Source of the DNA: Sepiola atlantica
Taxonomy: Eukaryota; Mollusca; Cephalopoda; Sepiida; Sepiolidae
Reading direction: 5' to 3'
DNA: 64,000 nt
Assembly (NCBI GenBank): GCA_963556195.1
Contig: OY744520.1
Coordinates: 156,110,107 to 156,174,106, forward strand
Shown piece by piece: positions 21,461 through 36,067 of this stretch. Below the pieces are notes generated by a model that had not been told where the DNA came from, made no database searches, and saw only the letters and a list, made by a program, of their open reading frames with translations. A program made the translations under genes and the position numbers. Position 1 is the stretch's first letter. Each line of letters opens with the position of its first letter.

Positions 21461-22596
21461 TGTTAATACAAAATGGGTTATATCCTATATCAAAATATGT
21501 CTAAATCTATAGATTCTATAATAAAGTCAACACTCCAAATAATTAAAATTTGTATAAACGCATGAGTTCTATTTTCAAAACGTTTGCATCAGTTATTGAT
21601 TGCTTTGAATATTTTTTAGTCTGACGTCATTGAACAAATTAAATGATCCAAAACTCAATACCACGAACCCGTAAACCAACAGGTACGTCAGTTATTAATA
21701 ATAAAGTGTGCCACTTTCTTTAGTAAAGTTCTATAAAGATATATAATTGGTGTATCTTTTTATGCAATCGATCAAATAGTTTACCTCATATAAATCGATA
21801 TTTATCTACTCAGTAAAATAGTATGGATTTAAAAAACAGGTAATATTTAAAGCACAAACTTTTAGTGGATGATGATCGAAGTAAAATGAAGAAGTTCAAT
21901 TTGCTATAAGAATTTATATATTTTTTATTGTTTTGGACTATATTGCCTATATAATTGTTTGATGTCGATTTTTACGATTTCTGTCGACCTTTCAGCTTTT
22001 GAGTTAGAAGCTAATGTTTGATCCATATCAGTTGATTCGAATTGATGTAATTGTTTACAACATCACAGACATTGCGACATGGAGTATTATACGATATTTT
22101 AACTTGTGTTGGTAAATAGGATGTATATGTTACTGTTGGTTTAAAACCACGAACCTCTCATTCTGTATTCAGTTACCTATAACTGGAAAAATAAATTTTA
22201 CCATACGATTTTAACTGCAGTGTACAACTAATGATAAAGATTAAACGCGACTTCTTTAGAAAACTAGAATCTGGATACCTGATTTTAAAATTAACGTTGA
22301 CCTGGGCACTGCTGCACTGATCCTATCAATATGTTCACCTTTAGTCAATGTTATAACCTTGGAAAAACAGAATCATATATTTTTCTTTCTCCTTGAATAT
22401 TCTATTTCGTTTTTGGTGTCTTGTTTTCTTAAAAAAAACTTAGCCAAACAACCGTTCAAAAGCATTTGTTTCAATTGTTTTGTATTCTTACTTTGATTCA
22501 ATCGTGCATCTCAGCGACACTTTGTCATTTCAAACCTATAATTCATTAGCCTATGCATTTATAATACTACTTAGTATAATAATTATCATCAACTTT
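21461..22596. other. AT-rich unique sequence, no gene seen
   Basis: Nothing recognisable. Confidence 0.5.
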
Positions 22597-22629
22597 AGTA
22601 GTAGTAGTAGTAGTACTACTACTACTACT
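22597..22629. repeat. Trinucleotide dyad (AGT)6(ACT)5
   Basis: Six AGT units (22,597-22,614) followed immediately by five ACT units (22,615-22,629), a perfect inverted repeat with no spacer. Confidence 0.93.
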
Positions 22630-24000
22630 AGTTGTCGTATCTTAATGTTAACACGTGACGCATGCCAAGGATGCTACTTAACACATCTAATGCAATGTTA
22701 TTTTCGAAATTATAAGTGTGTTTTTATTTTGTTATTAACAGTAGTAGTAACGGAGTCCACCTCATTACATGTCTTGCATTTCAAGAATGTTTCATGTTGA
22801 ATGCGCACTTTGCTAGAGCAGTATCGGAACTTATAAGTTGCCAACCAACATGCACAAATGCTCAATTATAGTATAAATGGTTTACTTTCTATTCAGTCAC
22901 TGATCCTCATAATAAAAGTTTTATAATAGAAGGGATCATTAATTTAAATATCATTCTCGTATTCATCGTGGTTTATCTAGTACATCATTTATTTCATTCT
23001 TGTATTTTTTTTGTTTACTACTGGTCAGGTAATGTTTAGCTCGGTCATTATTTAAATGGGTGACATTTCTAAAATAAAAGATACTTTGAGTTATGAAGCT
23101 TAAATAGATGTACAGTCATATCACTAATAGCCATAAACAAGGTATGAATTGGGGTTTTCTCTTAACTATCCTTGAAGTAATAAAGTAGATAAGGCTCCAC
23201 ATTATTAGTAGGGAAACTAGTTTAGGGGAAAAAGTCTCCATCTCTCCACGAGGACTGAATGTTACACAAATTTGAGCTTAAAGTGTGAGGCTGTCTTTGT
23301 TAATACTAACAATTATCCCAACATTGCTTTTGGTTATATTTTATTTCTCTCCGCAACTGGGCATAATCAATATCGGTTATAAGAAATGCGGTTGACATTG
23401 TGCAACCTTATTTCACCATTAAGTTCTCATAGTATAGATACTTTTAAAGACAGGGATCAGTCTCACTATTCCCTATACTTTTATTATTTTCTTCCGTGTA
23501 AGCTGACTCTGTAACCCCATCACTGTGTCGCACTTGTCAGTAACATCAACTTTCAACCAAATATCTCGTTAACTCAGACGAAACATTAACAAAAACATAA
23601 TATACCTTGTCTATGTATAATACAATATCTAGATGAAAGGCAATACATAACAATATGGCTAATATATAACGTGAAATATTAGCCTTACATCTGTCTTAAG
23701 TCAATCAAATCTGCAAGAAGATCCAACGGAGATCGAAGTATCGAAGCAACGACATCCACCTCTTGTTTCAGTGTCTGACAAGCAAATGTGTTAAGTCTAA
23801 GAGAGCGGACAAGAAAATGTGTTAAGTCTGAGAGAGCGAAACGATTATGGATTGATTTAGTAGAATATCGTTATTGAAGATCTCAAGCTATTTTTACTAT
23901 TCATATTTATTCATGTAAGAGGACCGCGTCTTATTCACGGTAATAGATTAACACTTGAGAAAAGACGTTTTCTGTATATCTCAGTCGATTCATTTAGACA
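22630..24000. other. Unique sequence, no gene seen
   Basis: No convincing gene or repeat. Confidence 0.5.
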
Positions 24001-24009
24001 TTGAATACT

Positions 24010-24110
24010 CTGAAAGTGGCCGAACGTTTTAGATACTTGAATTCAGTCAGACGGTCAAGAGTTCAATCCTGCCTAGTAGCACATTTAACAGATGCCGGGA
24101 ATCCACATGA
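24010..24110 (+). repeat. Possible tRNA-like SINE remnant
   Basis: A box-A-like 'gtggccgaacg' is followed ~45 bases later by box-B-like 'agttcaatcc', the spacing of a tRNA promoter. No cloverleaf is clear and the tail is not recognised. Confidence 0.3.
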
Positions 24111-24223
24111 TATGCGGCTATTCAAGCTTTGTGATACGCATTACGTATGATAAAACTGTTAAGAAGCAATTAGACGGAATGGCGTTAGCAAGCCCAAACG
24201 ACGCTCCATGATTATTATATAAT

Positions 24224-24251
24224 ATGCAGCGTTTCTCCGCACCGAAAACGG
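24224..24251 (+). CDS. Hypothetical first coding exon (MQRFSAPKTG)
   Basis: ATG at 24,224 opens nine codons plus one base and ends at a strong donor, G|GTGAGT (24,252). The phase fits the exon-like segment at 26,540-26,605. Short, unsupported by homology, and offered only as a hypothesis. Confidence 0.2.
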
Positions 24252-24959
24252 GTGAGTAACTGTTCATCGTTTTAATCTTTTGAGTATTATTTTCTTTTGT
24301 ATTAAAAATAAAAATGTTTTTTGTCTTCCTTTATTTTCATCTTAAACAGATTTCTTTATGTTTTACCTAAAACTAATGAGTAAAGTAGCAACATATGTTC
24401 AACGAATCGTATACAATGAATGGTGTAGATATGTATTAATTTTCAGCATTTATTTATTTGTTATTATCAAACAGTGATACGCAATACTGCCTTTATTTAC
24501 TTGCAGTTAACATTATTACATATTTCAAATTTAACACTGAATGTATCTCTTATGATAGAGGTTATGATTACAATTCAAAAGACTCAAGTTAATTCTAAGT
24601 GCATTTTCAGTTTGATTAGCCATTTATTATTGTGTAAGTTTGCATTGTAAAAATCATTATTTTCTTTGCTTTATTTTAGAGTATCTATATAATTATTTAT
24701 CATATTATGTGTGTGTGCGCGTGTGTCTCAATATTAATGGTATCCTTTTTAAAACAAGATTATAAATTGGAGAGGTTATTACATTCGATATTGATAATGC
24801 ATTCTAGTCTGATTATCCATTACATATCGTAGATATTTTCTGATATATACTATATATCAATTATATTTCTTTGAAAATTACCAATTAAAAACAAATTGAG
24901 CAAATTGATATTATGGATACATTTAATATATGTTTCTACTTGTAATAAAATTTGGAGAT

Positions 24960-26100
24960 TGGTAGATAATTTGGGACCTATTATAAAAAAGGCTGGTTTT
25001 GTACCCTGTCCAAGAGGATGAGACTAGTGATTGGTTCATTAGGCCAGATTGGACAATAATACTCCATGAAGAGACACATAGTGTTTTTCTTCATAGATAT
25101 AGGATATTGGAATGGGTAAGAAGTTTTCTAGCACAGTAGAGAGAGTCCACTTTCCTTGCAGTAGCCTTGAAAGTATCTTCTATGTATATGTTCCAGTTCA
25201 TATAACTTCTGAATGTTAAGTAGATGAGTTTGAATGTTGGACTCTCGAATTTGGCGCTATTACCTATAGAAATTGGTGGTTGGAAAGTTTCTAATAATTG
25301 TTTTAAAAAGATAGCTGTGTATTAGTAGCATTAAATATTACCATCCATTTGTCTATTCTACTACAGACTACAAGTCATTTTCTAAGGAGTTATCAATTGC
25401 CTTGGATGCGTGTGGGTTGGTTTTTCCAACATGTCGAAAATAGAGCGTGGTGTAATCAGCAAACATGCTCATCTCGGACACAATAGAATCACGGATGTCG
25501 TTTATGAAAATCAAAAATAATACATGTCAAAGGATCAACCCCTGAGGTACACATAGATCAACGTCATGTTGTTTAGATGTCCGGCCATCGAAGTTAATCT
25601 GAATCATTCTTTTGGCTTACTATGAGCCTTATTATATTAAATATCCCTCGATAAACATCATAGGAATCAATATTCCTTAAAAGCTCTTCATGTCAGAACT
25701 TGTCAAAGCCTTGTAATATATCAAACGCTACCGCACTAGCTTCACCTGCCTTGCCTAGTTTATGGTATATACGTTCAAAAGTGACCGTTAGGATATCCGT
25801 AGTAGACTGTGCTTACCTCCATCCATGCTATTGCTCAAAAAGGAGTTTAGTATTAACGAGGTTAATTAATGAAGAAAGAGACTGATAGGGTGATAACGTT
25901 GCGGATCATGGCTTTCACCACAATTCTTAAAAACTTGAAACACAGATTCAATTTTCCATCTATCAGAAAAACAAAAGTTGGCGAGGCATTTGTTGTAGAG
26001 TTGACAGCGGCCAGCTCAGCAGAGAATGTTGTTAATGATATAGTAGGCATAAAATCAGACCACATGCTTTGGAGGTATCCAGTTGTTTATGAAATCTCGG
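24960..26100 (-). pseudogene. LINE reverse transcriptase pseudogene (jockey/CR1-like)
   Basis: Read on the minus strand the region shows RT blocks in order but across several frames. RYHPISL (YRPISL-like, 25,878-25,898) comes first. Motif A follows in EASAVAFDILQGFDKF, with the HEELL block after it. A decayed GVPQGS region comes next, then motif C as FADYTTLY (plus-strand ~25,440-25,463), where the second catalytic Asp is Tyr. Further downstream is a block like the C-terminal region of such LINEs. The endonuclease that would precede it is missing. Many stops and frameshifts make it a dead 5'-truncated copy. Confidence 0.7.
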
Positions 26101-26539
26101 ACATGGGAAGAGGAGATTATCATATCATTGAGTATGGCTTCTGTACTCAATGGGAAATTTGGGAGGGGTGGTATTTCCCCTACGCTTTATCACTTTAATA
26201 CATTCCATAAGGCTACTATAATCACAACTCATTATTATAACTTTTTAACCCACTTCAAAATGATCGTGGTTTACTCAGCACCGTGTTATAACTGTAGTAC
26301 ATATAGCTGTATAAGTCGTCTACAGCTAAAACATATATTTCATGAATTACTTTTATAGAAGGCAATATAATACAGAGGGGTAATGGGAAAACTCGAATTA
26401 AAACAAATTAAAACATATAACAGTTGAACGAGTTCTGTAATGTCCATCTGTTTATTTATACAATATATTTTTATATATTTTTATATCATATTACAATTGT
26501 GAGTGCGGTCTGATGGAAGTTACATATAACATATTTCAG

Positions 26540-26605
26540 GAAGATTCACCTTTGTCAGATGTGTGTTCAACCTTAATTTAAACGAGCATTGGAAGAACGT
26601 TGCCG
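26540..26605 (+). CDS. Hypothetical internal coding exon, 66 nt
   Basis: Bounded by ..ATATTTCAG (acceptor ending 26,539) and GTGAGT (donor from 26,606). In the phase left by the 24,224-24,251 segment it is fully open, with a varied peptide (FVRCVFNLNLNEHWKNVA); the other two frames hold stops. Entry and exit phase are both 1. No known family recognised. Confidence 0.25.
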
Positions 26606-26939
26606 GTGAGTACTATTCGTTCTAAAAATGAGATGGATCATAAATAAAAGTTTATATTTTTAAAATGTGTTTACAATTTATTGTTCGTCTTGAATTTTAT
26701 TAGTATCAATGTCAATATAAATATTTAACAAAATTATTTATCTTTCCTATTATGCATATTTTATAATTTTTTATGGTTTTATTTTCAAATTTTATATTAT
26801 TTATTTATTTTCTCGTTCGTGCATTAAGTTTCAATTTAATTAGTTTGTTTCAATTTTCTACACACGGTAAACAACTCCGTTTAGATTTTTCCCCCGTGTT
26901 AGCTAAAATGTGTATGCTACGGTTCAGGTGAATTGCTTT

Positions 26940-27540
26940 TAAAGGCGTCGATGGTAGTCTCAATATTATTCATCGATTAGGGTAGGTATTGTTTTATTTT
27001 ATCTTTTTATTTATTTTTTACTGTTTCTTATTCGGTATTCAATGTTAAAGTAAATATTATTCTTATATATAGAATATTGTTTTATCCTAGGCATAATAAT
27101 CATTGTTTCAAAGGAATATTTTCGAATCTAAGTGCATTGGCCCTTAACGAATTAATTGTCTTTAATCTAATAAGGGCAACTAACTACGTTTAGACTCGTG
27201 ATTTAACGCTCAGGATTAGTAATATTTTGTTCATAAAGGCATAAAGGATAAACTCAATATCTATTCATTTATTAATTCATCATGTCATTTTATTTTTTAT
27301 TATTTTTATCTTATTCGGTATTCGATGCTGAGTATCATTCTTATATAGAGAATATTGTTTGAGGCGTAATCCTAATTATCATTATTTAAAAGTGAATATT
27401 CTCGACCTAATGTCTTTTTATTAAAGCGTCGAGATAGCGTTAATCTTTATTAATTTATTAATTCTATTTTTCTTTATTCGGCATTGTCTGTTGTATTGCC
27501 TTCGATAAACTACCTTTATATACACACTAAACAATGTTTC
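26940..27540. repeat. Diverged ~300-bp tandem duplication
   Basis: Blocks near 26,950-27,130 and 27,255-27,415 share order and words (ttattcggtattc.atg, attcttatata..gaatattgttt). A third, weaker copy begins near 27,420. AT-rich and non-coding. Confidence 0.4.
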
Positions 27541-29546
27541 AAGCAGACTACATTAACATCTTATATTTTTATGAGAACTTATTTTCAATTTGTAACGCGT
27601 TGGTATGGCTCATAGCTTTAATGTATAGAAAATCTATGCTATTAGTTTCGTTATGTGATTTATAAATTCACTATATACATCTGAGAAACAACTTTCCTCT
27701 TTCCTTGCCAACTGCAACAGACGTACGACATTACATCTAAAACATGAATTCGATATATGTAAATAACAGTGTAAGCCGTTCTACAAGAGCATGCCATTAG
27801 CGGTAGGTTTAAATATTACGTCCTTCATATTCGTAAAGTAGTCAGTGCTCGGTAACCAACCGGAACCGGCCCCAGACCAGAAAAAGATATAAATATTTTT
27901 ACTTTCATAAGTCTGCGGAATTAAGGTTTGTGTAGCAGATGTGCGTTATATTATGATGTCAGTAACACTTCTCTTGTAAGAACCGGTGAGTTATCTGCCC
28001 CTGTGCATTTTCCCGATGAACACACGTAGATATGTTTATTTTACTTTTACTTTTTACGTTACATTCAGTAAACAGTAAATACATGATAAGTATTATTTTA
28101 CTTATAAACAATCATTTTACTACAATATATGTTGTTTGTCGAAATTCTATACACTGTAAATTATTTCCGATCATGCATTATGATATTAGCTATATTGTCT
28201 AGTGTCTTTAGACAACAGGCAGGTACAATCATAGCATATTTTATTGCTAAGTATCGTACATTGATTTTCTGGACACAGATGTTATATATTAGTTTTATAA
28301 CACTTATAGAAAGGCGGCGAAGGAAGATATACAGGCTCATTGTCTGAGGTCGTCTAAAAAAAGTTGGGGTTTCTGATATTTTAACTAAAATCTCGATTGA
28401 CAATTCGGTACTTAATGTGGAAATTCTCCTAACTTGTTATTCCATTCCTTGCGACTGACGTTAAGAACAAAAAGCAGCACTATGCTTGTCAGTCTCATAT
28501 AATGTAAGCGAAGAAAATTAAAGTTATAGTAATACTCACATGTAAGAACGTTTTCATTATTTTCTGGGTAAAATGTGTTTCTTTCTTTCTCTCTGTTCAA
28601 TTCTGTTTCTGATACGCGGAAGTGAGTCCATTAGTTGTCTACACAAATAGCAACTTTATGAAAAAAAAAGGATTCTGTTTATGCATTAGTTCTTTTGTTA
28701 AATATTTGAAAAGTCACGTCTTTGCCACTTATTGAAAAACATTTTTGTTTCAGTGATTCGTGTTGACTTTTAATCACGAAGCTAGTAGACAACCTACTAC
28801 AAAGATTTGCAAAGAAAAAAATTCGTACAATAAAGTGCTAAAAGTAGTCACTGCTATCACATATATAATCGTGTGTGGCTCTATCCACCAGTAAAAAGGC
28901 TTTATGGATCATTTTTCAAATGCCATAGGCCTAAGACACATAATGGCTTGTGACTTTACGTTTTGGTGATGCTCTTTTAGAAAATCGAAATTTGAAGAAT
29001 GTTAGACTTTTAGAGTTGGAATCGGTTTGGTAAATCAATCTGATCAAATCTTAAAGTAGGAACACTTTTTTCAAATCCGGTTAAGGAAGGAAGTTAACAT
29101 GGATATATTATTGATTATTGAACTAAACGACACACTATATTAGTTACTTTCTTCTCGATATAAAACCTATCTCTCTCTTTCTCTCTCGATACAAGTAATA
29201 TAGTTGTATTTGTTTATAATCAGTATTCCACACTTGTATTAGTTTCTCCTTGTATCACGCTACTCTGTGAATAAACCTAGAGGAGCAGTTCCCAAAAGGG
29301 TATCAAATAAGACCGGGGACTCAAACAATATAAAGTGAGAGAGATAGAAAGCTATATATAGAAATCTAGTTATAGATGAGTGACTTTTAGAGTTAATTGC
29401 AAATTACGGTGAATTAGAAAAGTAAAATGGATGTATTTCAAGCATAGCTCGATTACTAAAGTAAGGAATATTTAAGCATGTATTTCGTGTGATTAAGATA
29501 TATGGGGAAAAGGTCAAGTGATACAAACTTAAATAAATTAACCATT
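27541..29546. other. AT-rich unique sequence, no gene seen
   Basis: Nothing recognisable on either strand. Confidence 0.5.
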
Positions 29547-29547
29547 A

Positions 29548-29585
<38 letters not shown>

Positions 29586-29625
29586 TAAAGAAGAAGAAAG
29601 CGAAGAAGAGGAAGATGAATATATA

Positions 29626-29683
<58 letters not shown>
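29547..29683. repeat. (ATA)n, GA-rich tract and (TA)n microsatellites
   Basis: (ATA/TAA)n at 29,547-29,584, a purine-rich AAGAAG tract, then (TA)n from about 29,618 to 29,683. Confidence 0.95.
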
Positions 29684-30892
<1,209 letters not shown>

Positions 30893-30894
30893 AT

Positions 30895-33800
30895 ATTTTA
30901 AGCGGGAAAGTAGATATATCTGGTATAGTAACCAGGCGCGATGCCACCCTACTGGGCGTGAGGGATCCGTAGATTTTGCTAGATCATCTATGTAGGAGAC
31001 GTAAAATCCAAGATAAAACCTGCGCTCTATATCGTCTCAGTTATTTTGCTTCGGCTTGTCACTGAAACCAGGCTTTGTAGAAGGAGAGAGTGATGTGCGT
31101 GTCGTGCAAGCGCGCAGCATGGCCATCTAATGCACACATATCCCTACAAGACACACGGTGATAAAGATATGTCGCCAGAACCGTCTATTCGTACTAGCAA
31201 ATGGAAGACAAAGCATTACAAATAAAAAACAGCTATCTTTAGCCACATCAAATGTTCGGACACTTCTCGATCGCGATGAGTCTAAGAATCCTGAGCACCT
31301 TGCGGGTATAATTGCAAAGAACTTTGAAGGTATAGGACTGACATTGCTGAATTGGTAGAAGGTTGATTCAGCAATGAGGATTAATTGACAGAGGTAGGGG
31401 CTTAGTATACGAACTTCTGTAGGGGTAGATCGGGGGGAGGGGAGAAAGCCAAATAGATGGCGTGGGCTTTGCTGTTAGCACAGAGTTAGTCTATAGAATT
31501 AAGCAGCTCCTATTTCTTTAGTGATAGGATTATGCAACTTCGTGTATCATTTAGCTGCAACCACTTTATCACTGTCAATTCGGTTTATGCTTCAACCCTT
31601 AGAAGTCATTAGGGGGATATCATATCCTTCTACCAAAATTTCACTTTCTCTAGTTCTGCACTGAATTTGATCTCGTCATTTGCAACACTTTCTCGCATCA
31701 GAAGTCTATCCATAAGGCAAGTTTAATCTACCCACAGTCAAAGCATGGTTACATCCCCGATTGTATTATTACATGAAAGCGTCGCCTTCAAGGTGTGTAC
31801 ACTGTAAGGGTTATGCGGAGTGCAGAGTGTGGTTATGACCACAAGCTTGTGCGTGGTAAATTGAAGCTTCATGTCATGCGTAAACTAGCTCTCGGGGAGT
31901 AAAATTTTCCAAGCACATTGATGTATCGAGACTTCAGAACATGAGTTTACGTGGGGATCTTCAAGACGCGCTCAATGAAAGTAGTTTAATGGTACATGAA
32001 ACCATTTAAAGGCTGCGGCTTATAAGGCCAGTGTCGATGACCTTAAAAAACGGAATCATCATAACTAGTTCGATGGCAATGACTACCATATTAACAATAT
32101 TCTGGAAGAGAAAAACAGACTGTACCGAATGATACCTCAGTGCACCGGAAAAAGACCGTGACTCTCTATAGCAAGATTGCAAGAATGAAAAATAGGCACG
32201 CAATATTCGTAAAATGAAGAACCAATAGTGGCTGAATTTCCCTGTGAAAACACAAAGGACCTACGATAGAAAAGATACGTAAACCATGTACCACTTAATT
32301 AGTCATGTTTCGGACCACAATCCTCATGTATGATGCAACTCAGGGGCAAAGATCAGGCTCTCCCCCATACAAGATCCGAGGGCATTATGAAACGGTTGGC
32401 TTAGCATCTATTTTATAATATGTCAGTGGTTGATGATAAGGGCATCAATAGTTCGCCGCAGAAAGCTATCAACTATGTGATGATGGACCATCCTACTATC
32501 CTTGAGATTCAAAATACTACCAAGAAAATTAATATTGGGAAAGCACCTGATCTTCATGGACTCCTAGTTTAGGTTATATTTTTTAGGGGTGAAAAGATCG
32601 CTGAAGAAATCACCTGTTTAATATCTGACGAATGGATGAGTGCCCCTATACCTCAGGAATAGATAAACGCAACTGTGATCTTGTTATACAAGGAGAAAGG
32701 AACTCGATCGGCCTGTAGCAATTATAAAGGTTTAAGCCTTCTTGAAGCGGTGGGTAAGGTATTTTCAAAGATCTTGCTTAACCGGCTTACTATGTGGGTG
32801 TGCCCATCTGTTATTCCGGAATGCAAAAGCGGCTTTGGATCAGGTCATAACACGATTGATATGATCTTATCTACCCGACAACTTCAGGGATAGGTCAACG
32901 AACAACAGGTAGCACTCTATGGAGTTTGTGTGGGTCTGACAAAAGCTGTCGACACCGTTACTAAAGCAGCGTTATGGACAATCATCGGTTAGGATTCGTA
33001 AAAATGCTTAAAGAACTTCACCAGGACATGAAGGCACACATCTATTTCGGTGGGTTACTCTCTAAACCAAGATCATTGAGAACAGGGTGACATTCTAGCA
33101 CCGACGTTGTTCTCTATAATTTGCAACGGCCATCTCCCACGCCTGTAAGAAGTATGGCGTCAGTGTTCTCGTACTTTTCCAAACAACTCGTAAGGTATTC
33201 CACCTAGCCCGATTTAATGAAAAGTACAGGACCCACAAAACCCTCGTACGAAGGCACGTCTATGCTGATGATGCGGTTTTCATTGCTCACACCGAGAAGG
33301 ATATCCACAAGATAATAGACATCTTCTCTCGAGCATGTGCAACTAATCTGATAAAAATGGATTCTTTAATCATCGATCAAAAGTAAACTCAGGTAATGTG
33401 CACTTCTCCCATAGGACTCCAATATGTTAGCTCAGCATCTACGTCAAAAGAAACTAGATTAAGTGCAGTTTACTCATCTTTATATCTTAGTAGCACTCTG
33501 TCCCAAAGTGGATCCCTCAAGTCTGAAGTACTTCAAAGAATTGAAAAGGCTAAAAAGCTTTTGGTAGGCTTGAAAGGCGCATGTGGTCAGACAGAGGCAT
33601 TACCATCAAAACAAAATATTTTGTGTACAGGTCATGCGTCTTGTCTGTTTTCCTGTACTCTTCGGAGACGTGGCCAACGTATCGCAGACACATCAAGGTA
33701 CTGGCGAGGTTCCACAAAACGTGCCTCAGGAGAATCCTAATATGAAGTGACAAGCATATACACCAGACACGAATGTGGTAGACCAAGCTGGAGTGCCGAG

Positions 33801-34238
33801 CATAGAAGTGTGTATTATACGTAGTCAGATTCGCTTGACAGACCACTTAGTAAAAATGGAAGATTGTGGGCCCCTAAGCAACTATTATATGGGTGATTGC
33901 TGTATGATAAACGTCCGAGACACACACCTAACTTGCGTTTTTAAGATGTAATAAAAACAACTTGAAAACCCGTGAACGTGGAGAACTGGGGGAGTGTACC
34001 TCTCGACCGATCGGTCAGGCGCAAGTGTATCTGCGATGGCTGTGGCAGAATTAATGCAAAGCGTATAGAGTACTCCCTTTTAAAACGTAATTTGCGGAAA
34101 CAATCAGTGCGAAACGTTTCAACCACATTTCAACCTTGCTATGTGGGTGGTTTCTGTGACATAGTGTGTCTGTTAATAGCTGGTCTACAGAGTCACATGG
34201 GATCCCATGATGAGAGACTAATAAACAAGTGTCAAACA

Positions 34239-34241
<3 letters not shown>
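30895..34241 (+). pseudogene. Near full-length LINE relic: endonuclease, RT, C-terminal zinc finger
   Basis: About 3.3 kb on the plus strand between two microsatellites. A ~260-bp GC-richer leader (5'UTR-like) precedes an APE-type endonuclease start (LSLATSNVRTLLDRDES, near 31,230-31,280). A decayed endonuclease/linker follows, then RT: LLYKEKGTRSACSNYKGLSL (from ~32,678), motif A as LTKAVDTV (~32,937), and catalytic YADD at 33,261-33,272. The C-terminal region (LARFHKTCLRRIL near 33,690; KRIEYSLLKRNLRKQS near 34,060) ends in a damaged C2H2-like finger (GLQSHMGSHDERL). This resembles ORFs often mis-annotated as 'craniofacial development protein 2-like'. Many stops and frameshifts mean it is inactive. 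The end abuts (TA)n. Confidence 0.75.

Positions 34242-34288
<47 letters not shown>
34242..34288. repeat. (TA)n microsatellite at the LINE 3' end
   Basis: TA array starting at the LINE end; it may have grown from the element's tail. Confidence 0.95.
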
Positions 34289-34290
<2 letters not shown>

Positions 34291-34486
34291 TTGTATATCA
34301 ATGTCAGATGTAGTATTAATCCTGCTAGCTCCTTTGCAGGGTAAATCTAAATGTAAAGTCCAGTTACAAAGCAATATAGATAATCGTCTAAGAAATAAAT
34401 CAGAAGACTATGAGATTTGTTAGATAATAATTTACTTAATATGTCTTTGGCAGAATCCTCAGTCGATAAAATCTTATTTACACTTT

Positions 34487-34735
<249 letters not shown>

Positions 34736-34737
<2 letters not shown>

Positions 34738-35755
34738 TGAATTGCTGTATTTATGATGGTGTGTGTTTGTGTGTGCCAGATAACAAAAAAGGTTAAAAAC
34801 TCTACATGAAATCGAAAAGTGTATTCTTAAGTAAAATTAAAAGTGGAAGTATTCTCGAATTTCTAAGTACACGTGTATGTAGCAGATTTCGTCAGTGGAG
34901 ACTCGAGTTCTTCAGCTATAATTTGGCAAGAAATGTCAATGTATTCTTTCCGCTTAAGCCTGCTCGGGACAAAGGAAGGAGGTAGCAAGAATCTCGGAAA
35001 GAGTGGGTTCCTAGATCTGTGGAGGCATACTTAATTTTATCTGTGTGGTTTCAGTAGCGTACTAAACGCGAGCAATAATTGTAAGGCTACAATTTTACAA
35101 TTCATATGTTGTATATAGTAATCCAAAAGTGATCAACATCCTAGATAGAATAGGTATGTTTGAACGCAGCGTTTCCCGGAAAAAAGAACTTCTCTGTATT
35201 TTGTTAACTCGCTGTTGCCCGGGAGCCATACTAGTAATAATACAATATTGGTCATTAGTATTATTTAATCCCATGTGTTCAATATTATAAATAACACAAC
35301 TGCGTTTACTTTGATTTGCCCAAGAGTCATCAATATATAAATATAGGATACAGCAATCATACATAGAACTGATGGTTTTAAATGCTACTTTTCACGGGAG
35401 AAATATTTGCACTGTATTTTGTTATAGTATTGTATAGCAGTAAAACCTATCTGCGTTGCTCTGGAATCAGTGCTCAATGTTCTAGATGTGCAATAATACA
35501 GTAGTACATTTTAAATGTTGTATACGTTTGATTGAGAAGGGGAAAACAAGAAACTGAGCGTTTCCCATAAACACACTAAAATAAGTATATGTTTCATCAT
35601 ATTATTAAGGGTGAAAGCTGATGATAGGAAACTGGGCATTGCCCAGAAATAAATTTAAACAAATATAGATTTCATTATATTTTTTAGGAAAGGGGGAGTA
35701 TTTTGGTTTTGCTAGGGAGAAATAACTTTACAAGTGAAAGCTAAGGTAGATAGCT
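34736..35755 (+). repeat. Dispersed repeat family, copy 1
   Basis: Shares ordered blocks with 52,173-52,868: 'ctacatgaaa', 'gaagtattc.cgaatt', 'ttcagctataattt', 'aagtg.tcaacatc.tagata', and a series of 60-80-bp sub-units with a core like 'gcgttgcccgggagcaata'. Both copies follow a (TA)n array and end in 'gaaagct..aa'. A CTAG after a GC-rich core at 35,231-35,234 recalls a Helitron end, but the hairpin is not convincing. No coding capacity. Confidence 0.6.
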
Positions 35756-36050
35756 TACATTATTATTATTATTATTTTCAATACATTAAAACAAGAGACA
35801 GGAATTTAAGTGAGAGTAAGGTGGGATAAATAGATGCGTAAACACAGGATAGGAGGATAAAGAGATAGATAGAGATGTGGACTGAGGGAAAAAGAGAGAT
35901 ACGAGTGTGTGTTTATGATATATATATATGCATATATATGTGTGTGTGTGTGTCTGTCTGTCTATATGTGTGTGTGTGTATGTGTGTGTGTTCTGGTTCT
36001 GTACTTTTTACGAACCTTTGGATTCGTCTATTCTCAATAAATAATGGAAG
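35756..36050. repeat. (ATT)n and (TG)n microsatellites with spacer
   Basis: Short ATT repeat at 35,758-35,777 and an imperfect TA-TG tract at about 35,920-35,990. Confidence 0.85.
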
Positions 36051-36067
36051 CATTTGATTCTCACTTG

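Noticed and set aside
27950..27992. Third exon-like segment ending in GTGAGT
   Set aside because: Only 23 bases after the nearest AG, and a stop appears in the phase needed to join the 26.5-kb segment.
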